Assembly (NCBI RefSeq): GCF_900100155.1
Contig: NZ_FMTP01000001.1
Location: forward strand, 310,001-374,000
Origin: Ancylobacter rudongensis
GTDB lineage: Bacteria; Pseudomonadota; Alphaproteobacteria; Rhizobiales; Xanthobacteraceae
Direction of reading: 5' to 3'
DNA: 64,000 nt
Below, one piece after another: positions 8,159 to 14,902 of the stretch. Numbering within the stretch: position 1 is the stretch's first letter; each line of letters begins with the position of its first letter. A model generated the notes under the pieces. The model worked only from the letters and a program-made list of their open reading frames with translations. It was not told the origin of the DNA and did no database searches. The position numbers were made by a program, and so were the translations under genes.

Positions 8159-9058
8159 TCATGTGAATTCGGAGCGAATCGATATGCGTAGTCCGGACGT
8201 CAACTTATCTTGATCGTCTTGCCGGAATTCTTCAGCCATATCACTTACCGCATCGACGGCTTTTACGAGACCCATGTTGCCCAACGCCCAGATGGCCAAG
8301 CCTCGTCGATTCCCATCTTCTTTGGCTGCGCGGCGTACGAGTTGAATAGCGTCGCCCGGTTCGATGTCCCGCCCGAGTAGGGCACAAAGGTAGAGGTAGC
8401 TCGCCGGATGCGTGGATCTCAGGTGGTCCCATTCGGCGGCTTCCAATCGGCCAAGTCTTGTCGCCGCACGGCTGACGATCCAGCCTTGGTCGGTCCCACG
8501 CACTAATTCAGGCATGATCTCGGCCAGCAGCTCCGTTCCCGCCTTGTAGGCAAGCGCCTTCGCCGCGCGCCAATCCCTGTTTTCTCGCCAGTATGACAAG
8601 ATGGCGCGAGCGTCGAACATCATCTCGTCATCCGACATAGCTTTGAGCCACCGCGCCGCCGCGGATGCGGTGCCTATGTCGATCCAGCGGTCGAGCGCCG
8701 CACGCCGATCATCGGGGAGGAATGTGGCATAGAGAGCCGAGAGCAGCGTATCCAAGCTCGTTCGCGATAACCGATCTAGCGGTTTAAGCGCTAGCAGCCG
8801 AGACGCAAGAAATGCCAGTTGGTCCGGCGCGGCAGTGGTTCGCGCTAGGCGTACAAGACGGTTACGCAGCGCGCCGCGAAGTACGGCTGGCCCGGCTAGA
8901 AACGTGGCTGAGGCTTCAACAAGATCATTGAAACGCAGGCAAGCAACGTAAGCATGGAGAACGGCCCTGGAGACGTCCTCTGGGCCTTCCTGCCGATTGG
9001 ACGCGGCCAAAAGTCGAGCATTCATCTCATCCGTCGAGTACCCGACAGCAGCGGCCAT
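8159..9058 (-). CDS. Helical protein of unknown function, paired with HTH regulator
   Basis: The 299-residue product is almost entirely predicted helix with repeated Leu/Ala/Arg spacing, for example LVRLARTTAAPDQLAFLASRLL-type segments. This suggests an alpha-alpha (HEAT- or TPR-like) repeat scaffold, which usually binds proteins or nucleic acids. No catalytic motif, signal peptide or membrane helix is seen. Its ATG follows the stop of the HTH regulator with no spacer, so the two are cotranscribed and presumably matched in function. It points leftward, towards the third cargo gene. I cannot assign a function; an accessory defence component or a satellite control protein are both possible. Confidence 0.6.
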   Translation of the reverse strand: MAAAVGYSTDEMNARLLAASNRQEGPEDVSRAVLHAYVACLRFNDLVEASATFLAGPAVLRGALRNRLVRLARTTAAPDQLAFLASRLLALKPLDRLSRTSLDTLLSALYATFLPDDRRAALDRWIDIGTASAAARWLKAMSDDEMMFDARAILSYWRENRDWRAAKALAYKAGTELLAEIMPELVRGTDQGWIVSRAATRLGRLEAAEWDHLRSTHPASYLYLCALLGRDIEPGDAIQLVRRAAKEDGNRRGLAIWALGNMGLVKAVDAVSDMAEEFRQDDQDKLTSGLRISIRSEFT

Positions 9059-9361
9059 TCAGCCCTCATCCTTCATTCGGGACGTTGAGTTCGGCGACCA
9101 CGGTTCCGTCGTCGAAGGACGCGTCTTTCTCAACCGCACCCCGGGCCCTTCGCCATTCTCGGCTACGAAGATGACGCCGGCCTCCTCCAAAACGCGCCTC
9201 ACCGCAGCTGCGTTCGGTGCGGTCATTGAGGTCGTTCCGTCTTCGGCCTCGGCCCGACGAACGGTGGCTACGCCAACACCCGAGGCCTTCGCCACATCTT
9301 CGGCGCGCCAGCGAATAAGTGCCCTAGCGGCACGTATCTGTGCACCCGTGATCGCGGACAT
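9059..9361 (-). CDS. XRE-type HTH transcriptional regulator
   Basis: The 100-residue product begins with a helix-turn-helix (ITGAQIRAARALIRWRAEDV, then AKASGVGVATVRRAE), the compact XRE variant common in alphaproteobacterial mobile elements. After residue 70 a short tail (VIFVAENGEGPGVRLRK) follows. It is transcribed leftward and directly abuts the helical protein gene. The gap to the divergent rightward gene holds a 31-base palindrome, so the protein probably represses its own promoter and the rightward operon. In element biology it could be the switch that keeps the integrase-side genes silent, but that is inference. Confidence 0.85.
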   Translation of the reverse strand: MSAITGAQIRAARALIRWRAEDVAKASGVGVATVRRAEAEDGTTSMTAPNAAAVRRVLEEAGVIFVAENGEGPGVRLRKTRPSTTEPWSPNSTSRMKDEG

Positions 9362-9390
9362 ATCGTTTGATATCCTATTGATCGATCCTT

Positions 9391-9421
9391 GATCTAGTGA
9401 TAGTTCTCATATCACAAGATC
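9391..9421. promoter_or_regulatory. Palindromic operator between divergent genes
   Basis: Arms GATCTAGTGATA (9391-9402) and TATCACAAGATC (9410-9421) are complementary at 11 of 12 positions, around a 7-base centre. The site sits in the 86-base gap between the leftward XRE gene and the rightward operon. It is the natural operator for the XRE protein and could control both directions. Confidence 0.65.
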
Positions 9422-9447
9422 ACTGAGCAACCAACAGGAGCACGCGC

Positions 9448-9717
9448 ATGGGCACCCATGTTCGCGAACGAGAGAGCCTTGTCCCTGAATATGTGTGGAT
9501 CGAGCGCCGGCGGCTTCGCCAACGCGCCGAGCGCACGATCGAGGAGCTTATTGAACTGCTCGACGAACTCGACGGGGAATCGGACCTAGAGGACAACGGC
9601 GACGACGGTCCGATCGACGATGACGAGGGCGAGGAGGATCCGGCCGAAATCGGGATCGGCGATCTTGACGGCTTGCTCGAGCAATACCCCGGCGGCTGGA
9701 ATGGGGGCGCGATATGA
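9448..9717 (+). CDS. Small strongly acidic protein
   Basis: The product has 89 residues. An N-terminal third rich in Arg (IERRRLRQRAER) forms a likely helix, followed by a highly acidic stretch: I count 28 Asp/Glu in the whole protein, nearly all after residue 30. AGGAG lies before the ATG, and the stop shares four bases (ATGA) with the next gene. No family is recognised. Strong acidity in an early gene of a mobile element recalls DNA-mimic anti-restriction or anti-defence proteins, but acidic tails are also common in unrelated phage proteins. It is the first gene rightward of the palindromic operator. Confidence 0.6.
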   Translation: MGTHVRERESLVPEYVWIERRRLRQRAERTIEELIELLDELDGESDLEDNGDDGPIDDDEGEEDPAEIGIGDLDGLLEQYPGGWNGGAI

Positions 9718-10136
9718 TCGAACGTCGCTCGATTCTCCTCGCTGCCGCCAAGGCGCTGGTGTTTGGCCCGGCCGCTGCTGCGACGGTGCCCGTGGCTATT
9801 GAGGCAACCAGCGCTCTCGGCAGCTCAAAACACACCCCGCCGGACGCTGTCGACGCTTTAGTGTCCGCGTTCATGCGCTGCGCGGAAACCAACGGCGTTA
9901 CGATTCGGCTGGATTATGGGCGGGCGAGGTTGGGGCGAGTCGGCGTCGGTTTGATCGAGCCGGACGATGATCCTCGTGGCACCAAGTTCGAGCGCGTATG
10001 CGCTGCCTGGTCGATGTTGCGATCTGTTCCGGGAGGGCGTGAGGGCTTAATCGCGGCGTGCGAAGCCAAAATTAGCGGTGACCCAATTCGTCAGAAGGGT
10101 GCCGTGCTTGAGGGGCATAGTCTGTGGATGGTGTAA
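9714..10136 (+). CDS. Hypothetical protein with Tat-like N-terminus
   Basis: The 140-residue product begins with an ERRS pair of arginines, then a run of small and hydrophobic residues (ILLAAAKALVFGPAAAATVPVA), which looks like a twin-arginine or Sec signal or a membrane anchor. The rest (residues 50-140) is soluble with VTIRLDYGRARLGRVGVG in the middle. It overlaps the acidic gene by four bases, so both are probably translated together. I do not recognise a family. Export from the cell would be unusual for an early element gene, so the N-terminus may instead be a plain hydrophobic helix. Confidence 0.55.
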   Translation: MIERRSILLAAAKALVFGPAAAATVPVAIEATSALGSSKHTPPDAVDALVSAFMRCAETNGVTIRLDYGRARLGRVGVGLIEPDDDPRGTKFERVCAAWSMLRSVPGGREGLIAACEAKISGDPIRQKGAVLEGHSLWMV

Positions 10137-10214
10137 AATCGCTCTATGTGCGTTTTTTGCACAATGTTGCCCGGTGGCGGTTTCTGTGATTTAGTCGCAA
10201 TCACGGAGGACGAC

Positions 10215-10928
10215 ATGGCAAAGCTGCCGGCCTTGGTTGACGCTCTCGCAAAACACGATCCGCGCGGTCTCTCAACCGTGAAGAACTATGCCCGCATCGT
10301 CCGCGAAGCTGGGCTACTTCCCACGACTAAACGCGGGAACGGGGCTTCCGATATGGGCGAGGGTGAGGTTGCCAAGCTGCTCCTCGGCTTGGCGGAAGTC
10401 GCGAATGTACGCAAGGCGCCGCGCGCTATCGAAGTGCTGTCTGGCGCTCTTGTCGTTGCCCCGATGTCCGGCGCTGTCGATCCTGCCAATCATCTGGAGG
10501 GCTTCGACCTGGCTGATCGAATGGAGAGTCTCGGCGAATTTCTACAGTGCCTGGTCGGGGGCGTCAGGGATCACGGAATTGTCCTTCCATCCAAGGATGG
10601 TAGCCGCAATCATGTCCTATCCGGCATGCGGCTGAAGGCGCCTGACGATTGGGGTGGGGACGCTTACATCACTTTCAATCGGACCTTAGCCGGGGAGTTC
10701 ACCCTGCATTTTCACGGACCGACGCCAGAAGCCTACGAGTTCTTTCGAACCAGGCCCGCTGCCGACCTTGGAGAGCGCTGCCGGGAGCGTGCCGATGGGG
10801 CGCCGGTGCCGGGCATTTCGTTTGAAGTCGAGATCGGCGTCAGCGCAATCGCAAGCCTCGCGGGCTGTCTGGCCACCAAACGGCGCATTGCTCCTCGGCG
10901 CCCCAAGCTGCTCGAGGAAAAGCAATGA
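10215..10928 (+). CDS. Element protein of unknown function
   Basis: The 237-residue product starts at an ATG five bases after GGAGG; an in-frame ATG 69 bases upstream has no such site and would add a cysteine-rich leader. The N-terminal 50 residues are helical (LPALVDALAKHDPRGLSTV), and a beta-rich part follows around residues 130-215, with YITFNRTLAGEFTLHFHGP and ISFEVEIG. There are no membrane helices. The end overlaps the next small HTH gene by four bases. Its place next to excision and integration genes suggests a role in element control or replication, but no motif supports a specific function. Confidence 0.55.
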   Translation: MAKLPALVDALAKHDPRGLSTVKNYARIVREAGLLPTTKRGNGASDMGEGEVAKLLLGLAEVANVRKAPRAIEVLSGALVVAPMSGAVDPANHLEGFDLADRMESLGEFLQCLVGGVRDHGIVLPSKDGSRNHVLSGMRLKAPDDWGGDAYITFNRTLAGEFTLHFHGPTPEAYEFFRTRPAADLGERCRERADGAPVPGISFEVEIGVSAIASLAGCLATKRRIAPRRPKLLEEKQ

Positions 10929-11128
10929 CCGCCGGCATTCAAAGCGAGTGGATTCGGGGCAGCAAGGCCATTGCGCACGAACTCGGCGTGTCGCTGGCGA
11001 CATTCTTTCGCATGAGGAAGTCAAGGAAAGACCTGCCGCTGCGCAAAGGGTGCGCCGGCGGCAAGACTTCCCCGCTGGAAATCACCCGCGAGGATCTCGA
11101 AGCTTTTGTGCGCGGATGGAAAGGGTAG
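10925..11128 (+). CDS. Small HTH protein, AlpA/excisionase-like
   Basis: The product has 67 residues. The core SKAIAHELGVSLATFFRMRK is a helix-turn-helix, and the remainder (LPLRKG, then ITREDLEAFVRGW) matches the wing region of AlpA- or Xis-like regulators. Such proteins activate satellite promoters or steer the integrase towards excision. It overlaps the previous gene by four bases (ATGA) and is followed after five bases by another HTH gene and then the integrase, forming one operon. Which of the two HTH proteins is the true excisionase cannot be decided here. Confidence 0.7.
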   Translation: MTAGIQSEWIRGSKAIAHELGVSLATFFRMRKSRKDLPLRKGCAGGKTSPLEITREDLEAFVRGWKG

Positions 11129-11133
11129 GGGGC

Positions 11134-11376
11134 ATGACAACGCGCTCACTCAGGGAACAGACCTTGCCCCGCTTCGCGCTTCGGCGCGAGGAAGCGGCGG
11201 CGAGCCTGAGTGTGTCGGCTTCCACCTTCGACAAGTGGGTGGGCGACGGGCGCATGCCGAAGGGCCGCAAGGTCGACGGCCTGATGCTGTGGGATACCGA
11301 GCAGGTTCGCGAGCACTGGCTTGCGCTGCGGGACGGGGTGATGACGCACAATCCGCTCGACGAAATGGTGCTGTGA
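11134..11376 (+). CDS. MerR/excisionase-like HTH protein
   Basis: The 80-residue product has ALRREEAAASLSVSASTFDK (helix-turn-helix), then WVGDGRMPKGRKVDG and LWDTEQVREHWLALRDG, the pattern of helix-turn-helix domain excisionases that bind the attachment arms. GGGTAGGGGG precedes the ATG; an in-frame ATG 18 bases upstream is weaker. Its TGA overlaps the integrase ATG (TGATG), so integrase translation depends on it. This pairing just upstream of a tyrosine integrase is typical for Xis. It is intact in length for the family. Confidence 0.75.
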   Translation: MTTRSLREQTLPRFALRREEAAASLSVSASTFDKWVGDGRMPKGRKVDGLMLWDTEQVREHWLALRDGVMTHNPLDEMVL

Positions 11377-12581
11377 TGGCGCCGGTGAAGCTCCGCTACT
11401 TGGTGCAGGACATCGACAAGCGGAGCAATGTGCGCTGGTACGTACGCGTGCCCGGCCGCAAGAAGGTGCGGCTTCGGGCGAAGCTGAACGAAGACGGCAC
11501 CCTGTCGGATGCATTCATGGCGGCTTACTCCCGTGCCGTTCGCGGCGTCGAGGAGGAGCAGGGCCGCCCCAAGCTGCAGCGGGTGGCCGAGGGCAGCTTT
11601 CGGCACGCCCTTACCCGGTATTATGCCTCGCCGCTGTTCAAGGGGCATGAGGCGGCGACGCAGCGCGACAAGCGCAGCGTGCTCGACCGCTATGCCGTGA
11701 AAGCCGGCCCGCTGCCGCTGGCTGCATTCCGGCGCGAGGACATTGAAAAGAGCCGAGACAAGCGCAGCGAACGCCCGGGCGCGGCGGACAAGCTGGTGAA
11801 GTATCTTAAGGCCTTCTTCGCCTGGTGCGAGCGCGAAAGGTTGATTGCGGCGAACCCGGCGACGGGTGTGAAGAAGATAAACACATCGTCCGAGGGCTTC
11901 CATGCCTGGACGCCTGACGAGGTGCGCCAGTTCGAAAAGGCGCATCCGATCGGCTCTCAGGCCCGCCTGGCACTGGCGCTGCTCCTGCACACGGGCGGCC
12001 GGCGCGGCGATATCTACGCGCTCGGCCCGCAGCACATCGTCGGCGGCTATTTCTCGTTCGTGCAGGAGAAGAACCGCCGTCGCCGCGCGGTGCGGATCGA
12101 TATCCCGGTGCGGGCGGAGCTTCAAGCGGTCATCGCGGCAACGCCGACAGGCGACCGGTCCTTCATCGTCTCGGCGCACGGCCGGCCCTACACCAAGGAG
12201 AGCTTCGGCAACCGCTTTCGCGACTGGTGCAATGAGGCCGGCCTGCCGCATTGCTCGGCACACGGCGTGCGGAAAGCGGCAGCGACGATTCTCGCCGAGA
12301 GCGGCGCGACGGCTTCCGAGCTGTGCGCCGTGTTCGGCTGGTCGAAGCTCGAAACCGCCGAAATCTATGTGCGGAAGGCACAACGCAAGCTGATGGCGAG
12401 CAACGCTTTCGCCCGGCTGGACGCGCAGACGGCCCGAAAGAGTGTCCCACTTTCGGCTGCCAAAATCATTGATGGGACAAAGCGGACGAAAAGCAATGAA
12501 AAATCAAAGCCAGTCGGCGGATTTGGTGGGCCCGGTAGGACTCGAACCTACAACCAGACCGTTATGAGCGGTCGGCTCTAA
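11376..12581 (+). CDS. int: Tyrosine recombinase/integrase of the island
   Basis: The 401-residue product has the catalytic set of tyrosine recombinases: Arg 209 in HTGGRRGD, Lys 232, His 296 and Arg 299 in HGVRK, Trp 322 in place of the second His, and nucleophile Tyr 331 in AEIYVRK. A SAM-like core-binding domain covers about residues 70-165. It catalyses insertion and excision at the neighbouring tRNA. The ATG overlaps the upstream excisionase-like gene. The last 19 or so codons (GGPGRTRTYNQ and beyond) are read from the complement of the tRNA gene, and the stop codon lies inside it. The integrase end is therefore part of the attachment region and would change on excision. Confidence 0.9.
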   Translation: MAPVKLRYLVQDIDKRSNVRWYVRVPGRKKVRLRAKLNEDGTLSDAFMAAYSRAVRGVEEEQGRPKLQRVAEGSFRHALTRYYASPLFKGHEAATQRDKRSVLDRYAVKAGPLPLAAFRREDIEKSRDKRSERPGAADKLVKYLKAFFAWCERERLIAANPATGVKKINTSSEGFHAWTPDEVRQFEKAHPIGSQARLALALLLHTGGRRGDIYALGPQHIVGGYFSFVQEKNRRRRAVRIDIPVRAELQAVIAATPTGDRSFIVSAHGRPYTKESFGNRFRDWCNEAGLPHCSAHGVRKAAATILAESGATASELCAVFGWSKLETAEIYVRKAQRKLMASNAFARLDAQTARKSVPLSAAKIIDGTKRTKSNEKSKPVGGFGGPGRTRTYNQTVMSGRL

Positions 12582-12599
12582 CCATTGAGCTACAGGCCC
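12524..12599 (-). tRNA. tRNA with CAU anticodon, probably tRNA-Ile2
   Basis: The minus strand reads a full cloverleaf of 76 bases with encoded CCA. The 7-bp acceptor is GGGCCTG/CGGGCCC with one T-G pair, the D stem is GCTC/GAGC, the anticodon stem is GACCG/CGGTC around loop CTCATAA, and the T stem is GTAGG/CCTAC with TTCGAGT loop. Anticodon CAT fits elongator Met or the lysidine-modified Ile2; the overall body looks to me like alphaproteobacterial Ile2. The 3' half is shared with the integrase reading frame on the other strand, marking it as the integration target. Confidence 0.93.
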
Positions 12600-12989
12600 G
12601 GCCGGTGGCGCTGTGCGGCGCGGCGGGCGGGGGAAACTAGCAAAGGGATGCGCTCGCGCCAACCGTATCGCGGCGGCCGTCCACCTTGGCGTGCGGGGAG
12701 GACCGATCCGGCGAGCCGGCCGGGTGCCCGGGTCGGGCGACCTCGGGGCGATGGCAGCCGCGCAGTGCCCTGCGCGGTTGCCCCGCGCAGGGCACTGCGC
12801 GGCTGCCGCGACGCGGCCAATGTGGGACGGTCCTGTATGATTGTCGTCGCGCGGCGGGGCCCGGTCGCCGTTGCCGCCGCAATCCCGCCGCCTTCGCGCG
12901 GTGCTCTGGCGTGCCGCACCGTCAGTGCGTCCGCAGGGACATGCCGGCCGACCGACGCCTGTCCCCGCCGTTTCAGGGAAGTGAAAGAC
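12600..12989. other. Intergenic region after the tRNA
   Basis: This is 390 bases of host-like high-GC sequence between the tRNA 5' side and the SIMPL gene. It should contain the tRNA promoter (leftward) and the promoter of the SIMPL gene. Its clear feature is one long perfect hairpin, listed separately. I see no open frame that looks coding and no second attachment-like copy of the tRNA end. Confidence 0.6.
12753..12807. repeat. Perfect 25-bp inverted repeat
   Basis: Arms 12753-12777 (beginning GGCAGCCGCGCAG) and 12783-12807 are exact reverse complements around the 5-base loop TTGCC. There is no T run on either side, so it is not a classical terminator. It may be a dispersed intergenic palindrome or a recombination or protein-binding site. 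Confidence 0.8.
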
Positions 12990-13724
12990 ATGAAGCTCAT
13001 CCGCGCCACCGCCTGCGCCGCTTTTCTCGGTGCCGCCGGGCTGTTTGCCAGCCTGTCGCCGCTCGCCGCGCAGGATCTCGCCCCCACCGCCCGGCGGGCG
13101 ACGCTTTCCGTCTCCGGTGAAGGCCTGGCCAGCGCGGTGCCCGACATGGCGACGCTGACCTCCGGCGTGGTGAGCGAGGGCAAGACGGCGCGCGAGGCGC
13201 TCGACGCCAATTCCGCCGCGGTGGCGACGATGATCGCGGCGATCAAGGCGGCCGGGGTGGAGGGGCGCGATGTCTCCACCTCAGGCTTCTCGGTGCAGCC
13301 GCAATATGCGCCGCAGAAGAAGGAGGGCGACCCGCTGCGCATCGCCTCCTATCAGGTGACGAATGCCGTCACCGTGCGGCTGCGCGATCTCGGTAAGCTG
13401 GGCGATCTGCTCGATCAGCTCGTCACCAATGGCGCCAACCAGATCAGCGGCATCGCCTTCGACATCGCCGATCCCGCCAAGCTGGAAGACGCTGCCCGGG
13501 CCGAGGCGGTGAAGGAAGCGCGCCACCAGGCCGAGGTGATCGCCCAGGCCGCCGGGGTGCGGCTGGTGCGGGTGGTGTCGATCGCCAGCGACGGCGGCCC
13601 GCAGCCGATGCCGCGCCTGATGATGGCGGCCCGCGCCGAGAAGATGGATTCGGTGCCGGTGGAAGCCGGCGAGACGCAGGTCCGCGCCGGTGTCACCGTG
13701 GTCTACGAGATCGAGCCGCTCTGA
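12990..13724 (+). CDS. SIMPL (DUF541) domain periplasmic protein
   Basis: The 244-residue product has a Sec signal peptide (about residues 1-25, ending ASLSPLAAQ), followed by one SIMPL domain: LSVSGEGLASAVPDMATL, then VSTSGFSVQPQY, YQVTNAVTVRLRD and a C-terminal VTVVYEI strand. SIMPL proteins such as YggE are periplasmic or outer-membrane-linked and are tied to oxidative stress, though their biochemical role is unsettled. The start is the ATG before the signal peptide; the longer open frame upstream is non-coding. The gene stands alone and converges on the lipid kinase gene. Confidence 0.85.
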   Translation: MKLIRATACAAFLGAAGLFASLSPLAAQDLAPTARRATLSVSGEGLASAVPDMATLTSGVVSEGKTAREALDANSAAVATMIAAIKAAGVEGRDVSTSGFSVQPQYAPQKKEGDPLRIASYQVTNAVTVRLRDLGKLGDLLDQLVTNGANQISGIAFDIADPAKLEDAARAEAVKEARHQAEVIAQAAGVRLVRVVSIASDGGPQPMPRLMMAARAEKMDSVPVEAGETQVRAGVTVVYEIEPL

Positions 13725-13763
13725 GGCGGAAGGCGGGCTCGCGGGCGCCGGGCGGGCCGGGGC

Positions 13764-14729
13764 TCAGGGCCGGGCCGTCTCGGGCGTGGCGCCGGCGGTC
13801 TCGGCCGTTGCCTCCGTCCGGGTCGCCGGCCCGCCGTCGGCGGTGGGCGGGATCAGCAGCTTGAGCCCGCGCGGCACGATTTCATAGGTGAGCGGCATGT
13901 CCTCGCGGCCGAGCTCGCCATCGGTCGAAACCCAGGCGCGGGCGCGGTTGGCCCGGCGCAGCACGATGTCCCGGCCGGTCAGGCTGATGATGCCGGGATT
14001 GTCGCGCCAATTGTCCGTCACCATGTCGGCCCCGGCCCTCAGCAAAGCCAGCCCGCCGCGATCCTCGGCGACGGTGAGTTCGAGCACGCCCTCGTCGAGC
14101 CGGCTGCGGCGCCAGCCCGGGCCGGTGAAGCGGTTGACCGACAGCAGGGCGGCGAAGGCCTGGAAATGGTGCGGCGTGCCGTCCACCGTCACGTCGAGGT
14201 CGAAGCGGCCGCTGCGGCGCAGCGCATAGACGGCGGCGATCGCCACGGCGAGAAAGCGCCAGAGCTTCCAGCGCCGCGCGGTTTCGCGGGCGCGCGCCAT
14301 CTGGCTGAAGAAGCCCATGCCGGAAATGGTGTGGAAGCGCCGCCCGTTCAGCGTCGCCACGTCGATCTCCGCCACTTTCGCCGCGCTGAGGGCGAGCAGC
14401 GCCGCGTCGAGCTCGCGCGGCATGCCGATATCGGTGGCCAGCAGATTGAGCGTGCCGAGCGGCAGGATGCCGAGCGTCTTGTCCGAGCCCTCGAGGCTCT
14501 GCACCGCCAGGCTCACGCTGCCGTCGCCGCCGCCGACGATGACGGTGTCATGCTCGCCGGTGCCGGAGGCGCGGATGGCCTGCACCAGCGCCTTGCCGCG
14601 CAGCAGGCGCACCTCGACGGTTCGCCCGCCGCCGTCCAGCCTGTCGGCGATGTGCCGGCGCACCTCCTCGGCGTCACGGTCCAGCAGCGTGCCGGCATTA
14701 GCGTTCAGGAGGACAAGGAGCTGGGCCAT
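13764..14729 (-). CDS. Diacylglycerol kinase family (YegS/DagK-type) lipid kinase
   Basis: The 321-residue product shows the lipid kinase core: LVLLNANAGT at the N-terminus, the GGGDGS nucleotide loop (near residue 66), and LGTLNLLATDIGMP. A beta-rich C-terminal domain with the expected ELTVAE and STDGE segments follows. It phosphorylates a lipid such as diacylglycerol, sphingosine or phosphatidylglycerol at the membrane surface; the substrate cannot be told. I chose the ATG of MAQLLVLLN, because the upstream alternative is a TTG that adds a non-conserved leader. The C-terminal 25 residues (PPTADGGPATRTEATAET) are low-complexity and probably disordered. Confidence 0.85.
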   Translation of the reverse strand: MAQLLVLLNANAGTLLDRDAEEVRRHIADRLDGGGRTVEVRLLRGKALVQAIRASGTGEHDTVIVGGGDGSVSLAVQSLEGSDKTLGILPLGTLNLLATDIGMPRELDAALLALSAAKVAEIDVATLNGRRFHTISGMGFFSQMARARETARRWKLWRFLAVAIAAVYALRRSGRFDLDVTVDGTPHHFQAFAALLSVNRFTGPGWRRSRLDEGVLELTVAEDRGGLALLRAGADMVTDNWRDNPGIISLTGRDIVLRRANRARAWVSTDGELGREDMPLTYEIVPRGLKLLIPPTADGGPATRTEATAETAGATPETARP

Positions 14730-14902
14730 GGGGGAACCGGATTGGGAAAGGCAGAAGATACTCCCCTGCAATCGCGGCGGTGCAAAGACGTTCCGTTAAC
14801 GGAAGCACGAAGTTTGCGCATCTGCGCAGGTCAGTCCCGCCTCGCGCGCCGAAAGGCCGCCCCGCTTGGCGCCGGGACGGCCTCGCGCATGGTTATGTCG
14901 GC

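Larger units (their letters stand above)
1..12523. mobile_element. Right part of an integrated phage-satellite-like island
   Basis: Capsid, connector, HNH nuclease and terminase genes run rightward. They are followed by a three-gene cargo cassette, a leftward regulator pair, small regulators and a tyrosine integrase that reads into a tRNA gene. No tail gene lies between terminase and integrase. The left end is outside the window, so portal, protease, replication and any tail genes there cannot be checked. The order capsid, connector, HNH, TerS, TerL plus AlpA-like proteins and integrase resembles capsid-forming phage-inducible chromosomal islands. A decayed prophage could look the same. The right boundary is placed at the tRNA 3' end; the attachment core cannot be read without the left copy. 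The kinase-helicase part of the cargo is visibly AT-richer than both flanks. Confidence 0.8.

Noticed and set aside
8159-9361. Classical toxin-antitoxin pair
   Set aside because: The second protein is 299 residues, all helical, with no toxin motif; a toxin role would be a guess.
11106-11375. Extended N-terminus of the integrase
   Set aside because: It runs in another frame through the excisionase-like gene; the ATG overlapping that gene's stop gives a normal recombinase length.
12524-12599. Calling the tRNA elongator Met
   Set aside because: The anticodon CAU allows Met or Ile2; the body of the molecule looks more like alphaproteobacterial Ile2 to me. A test for tilS-type identity elements would settle it.
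12585-12989. N-terminal extension of the SIMPL protein
   Set aside because: The signal peptide begins at 12990; the upstream frame crosses the perfect hairpin and has no conserved character.
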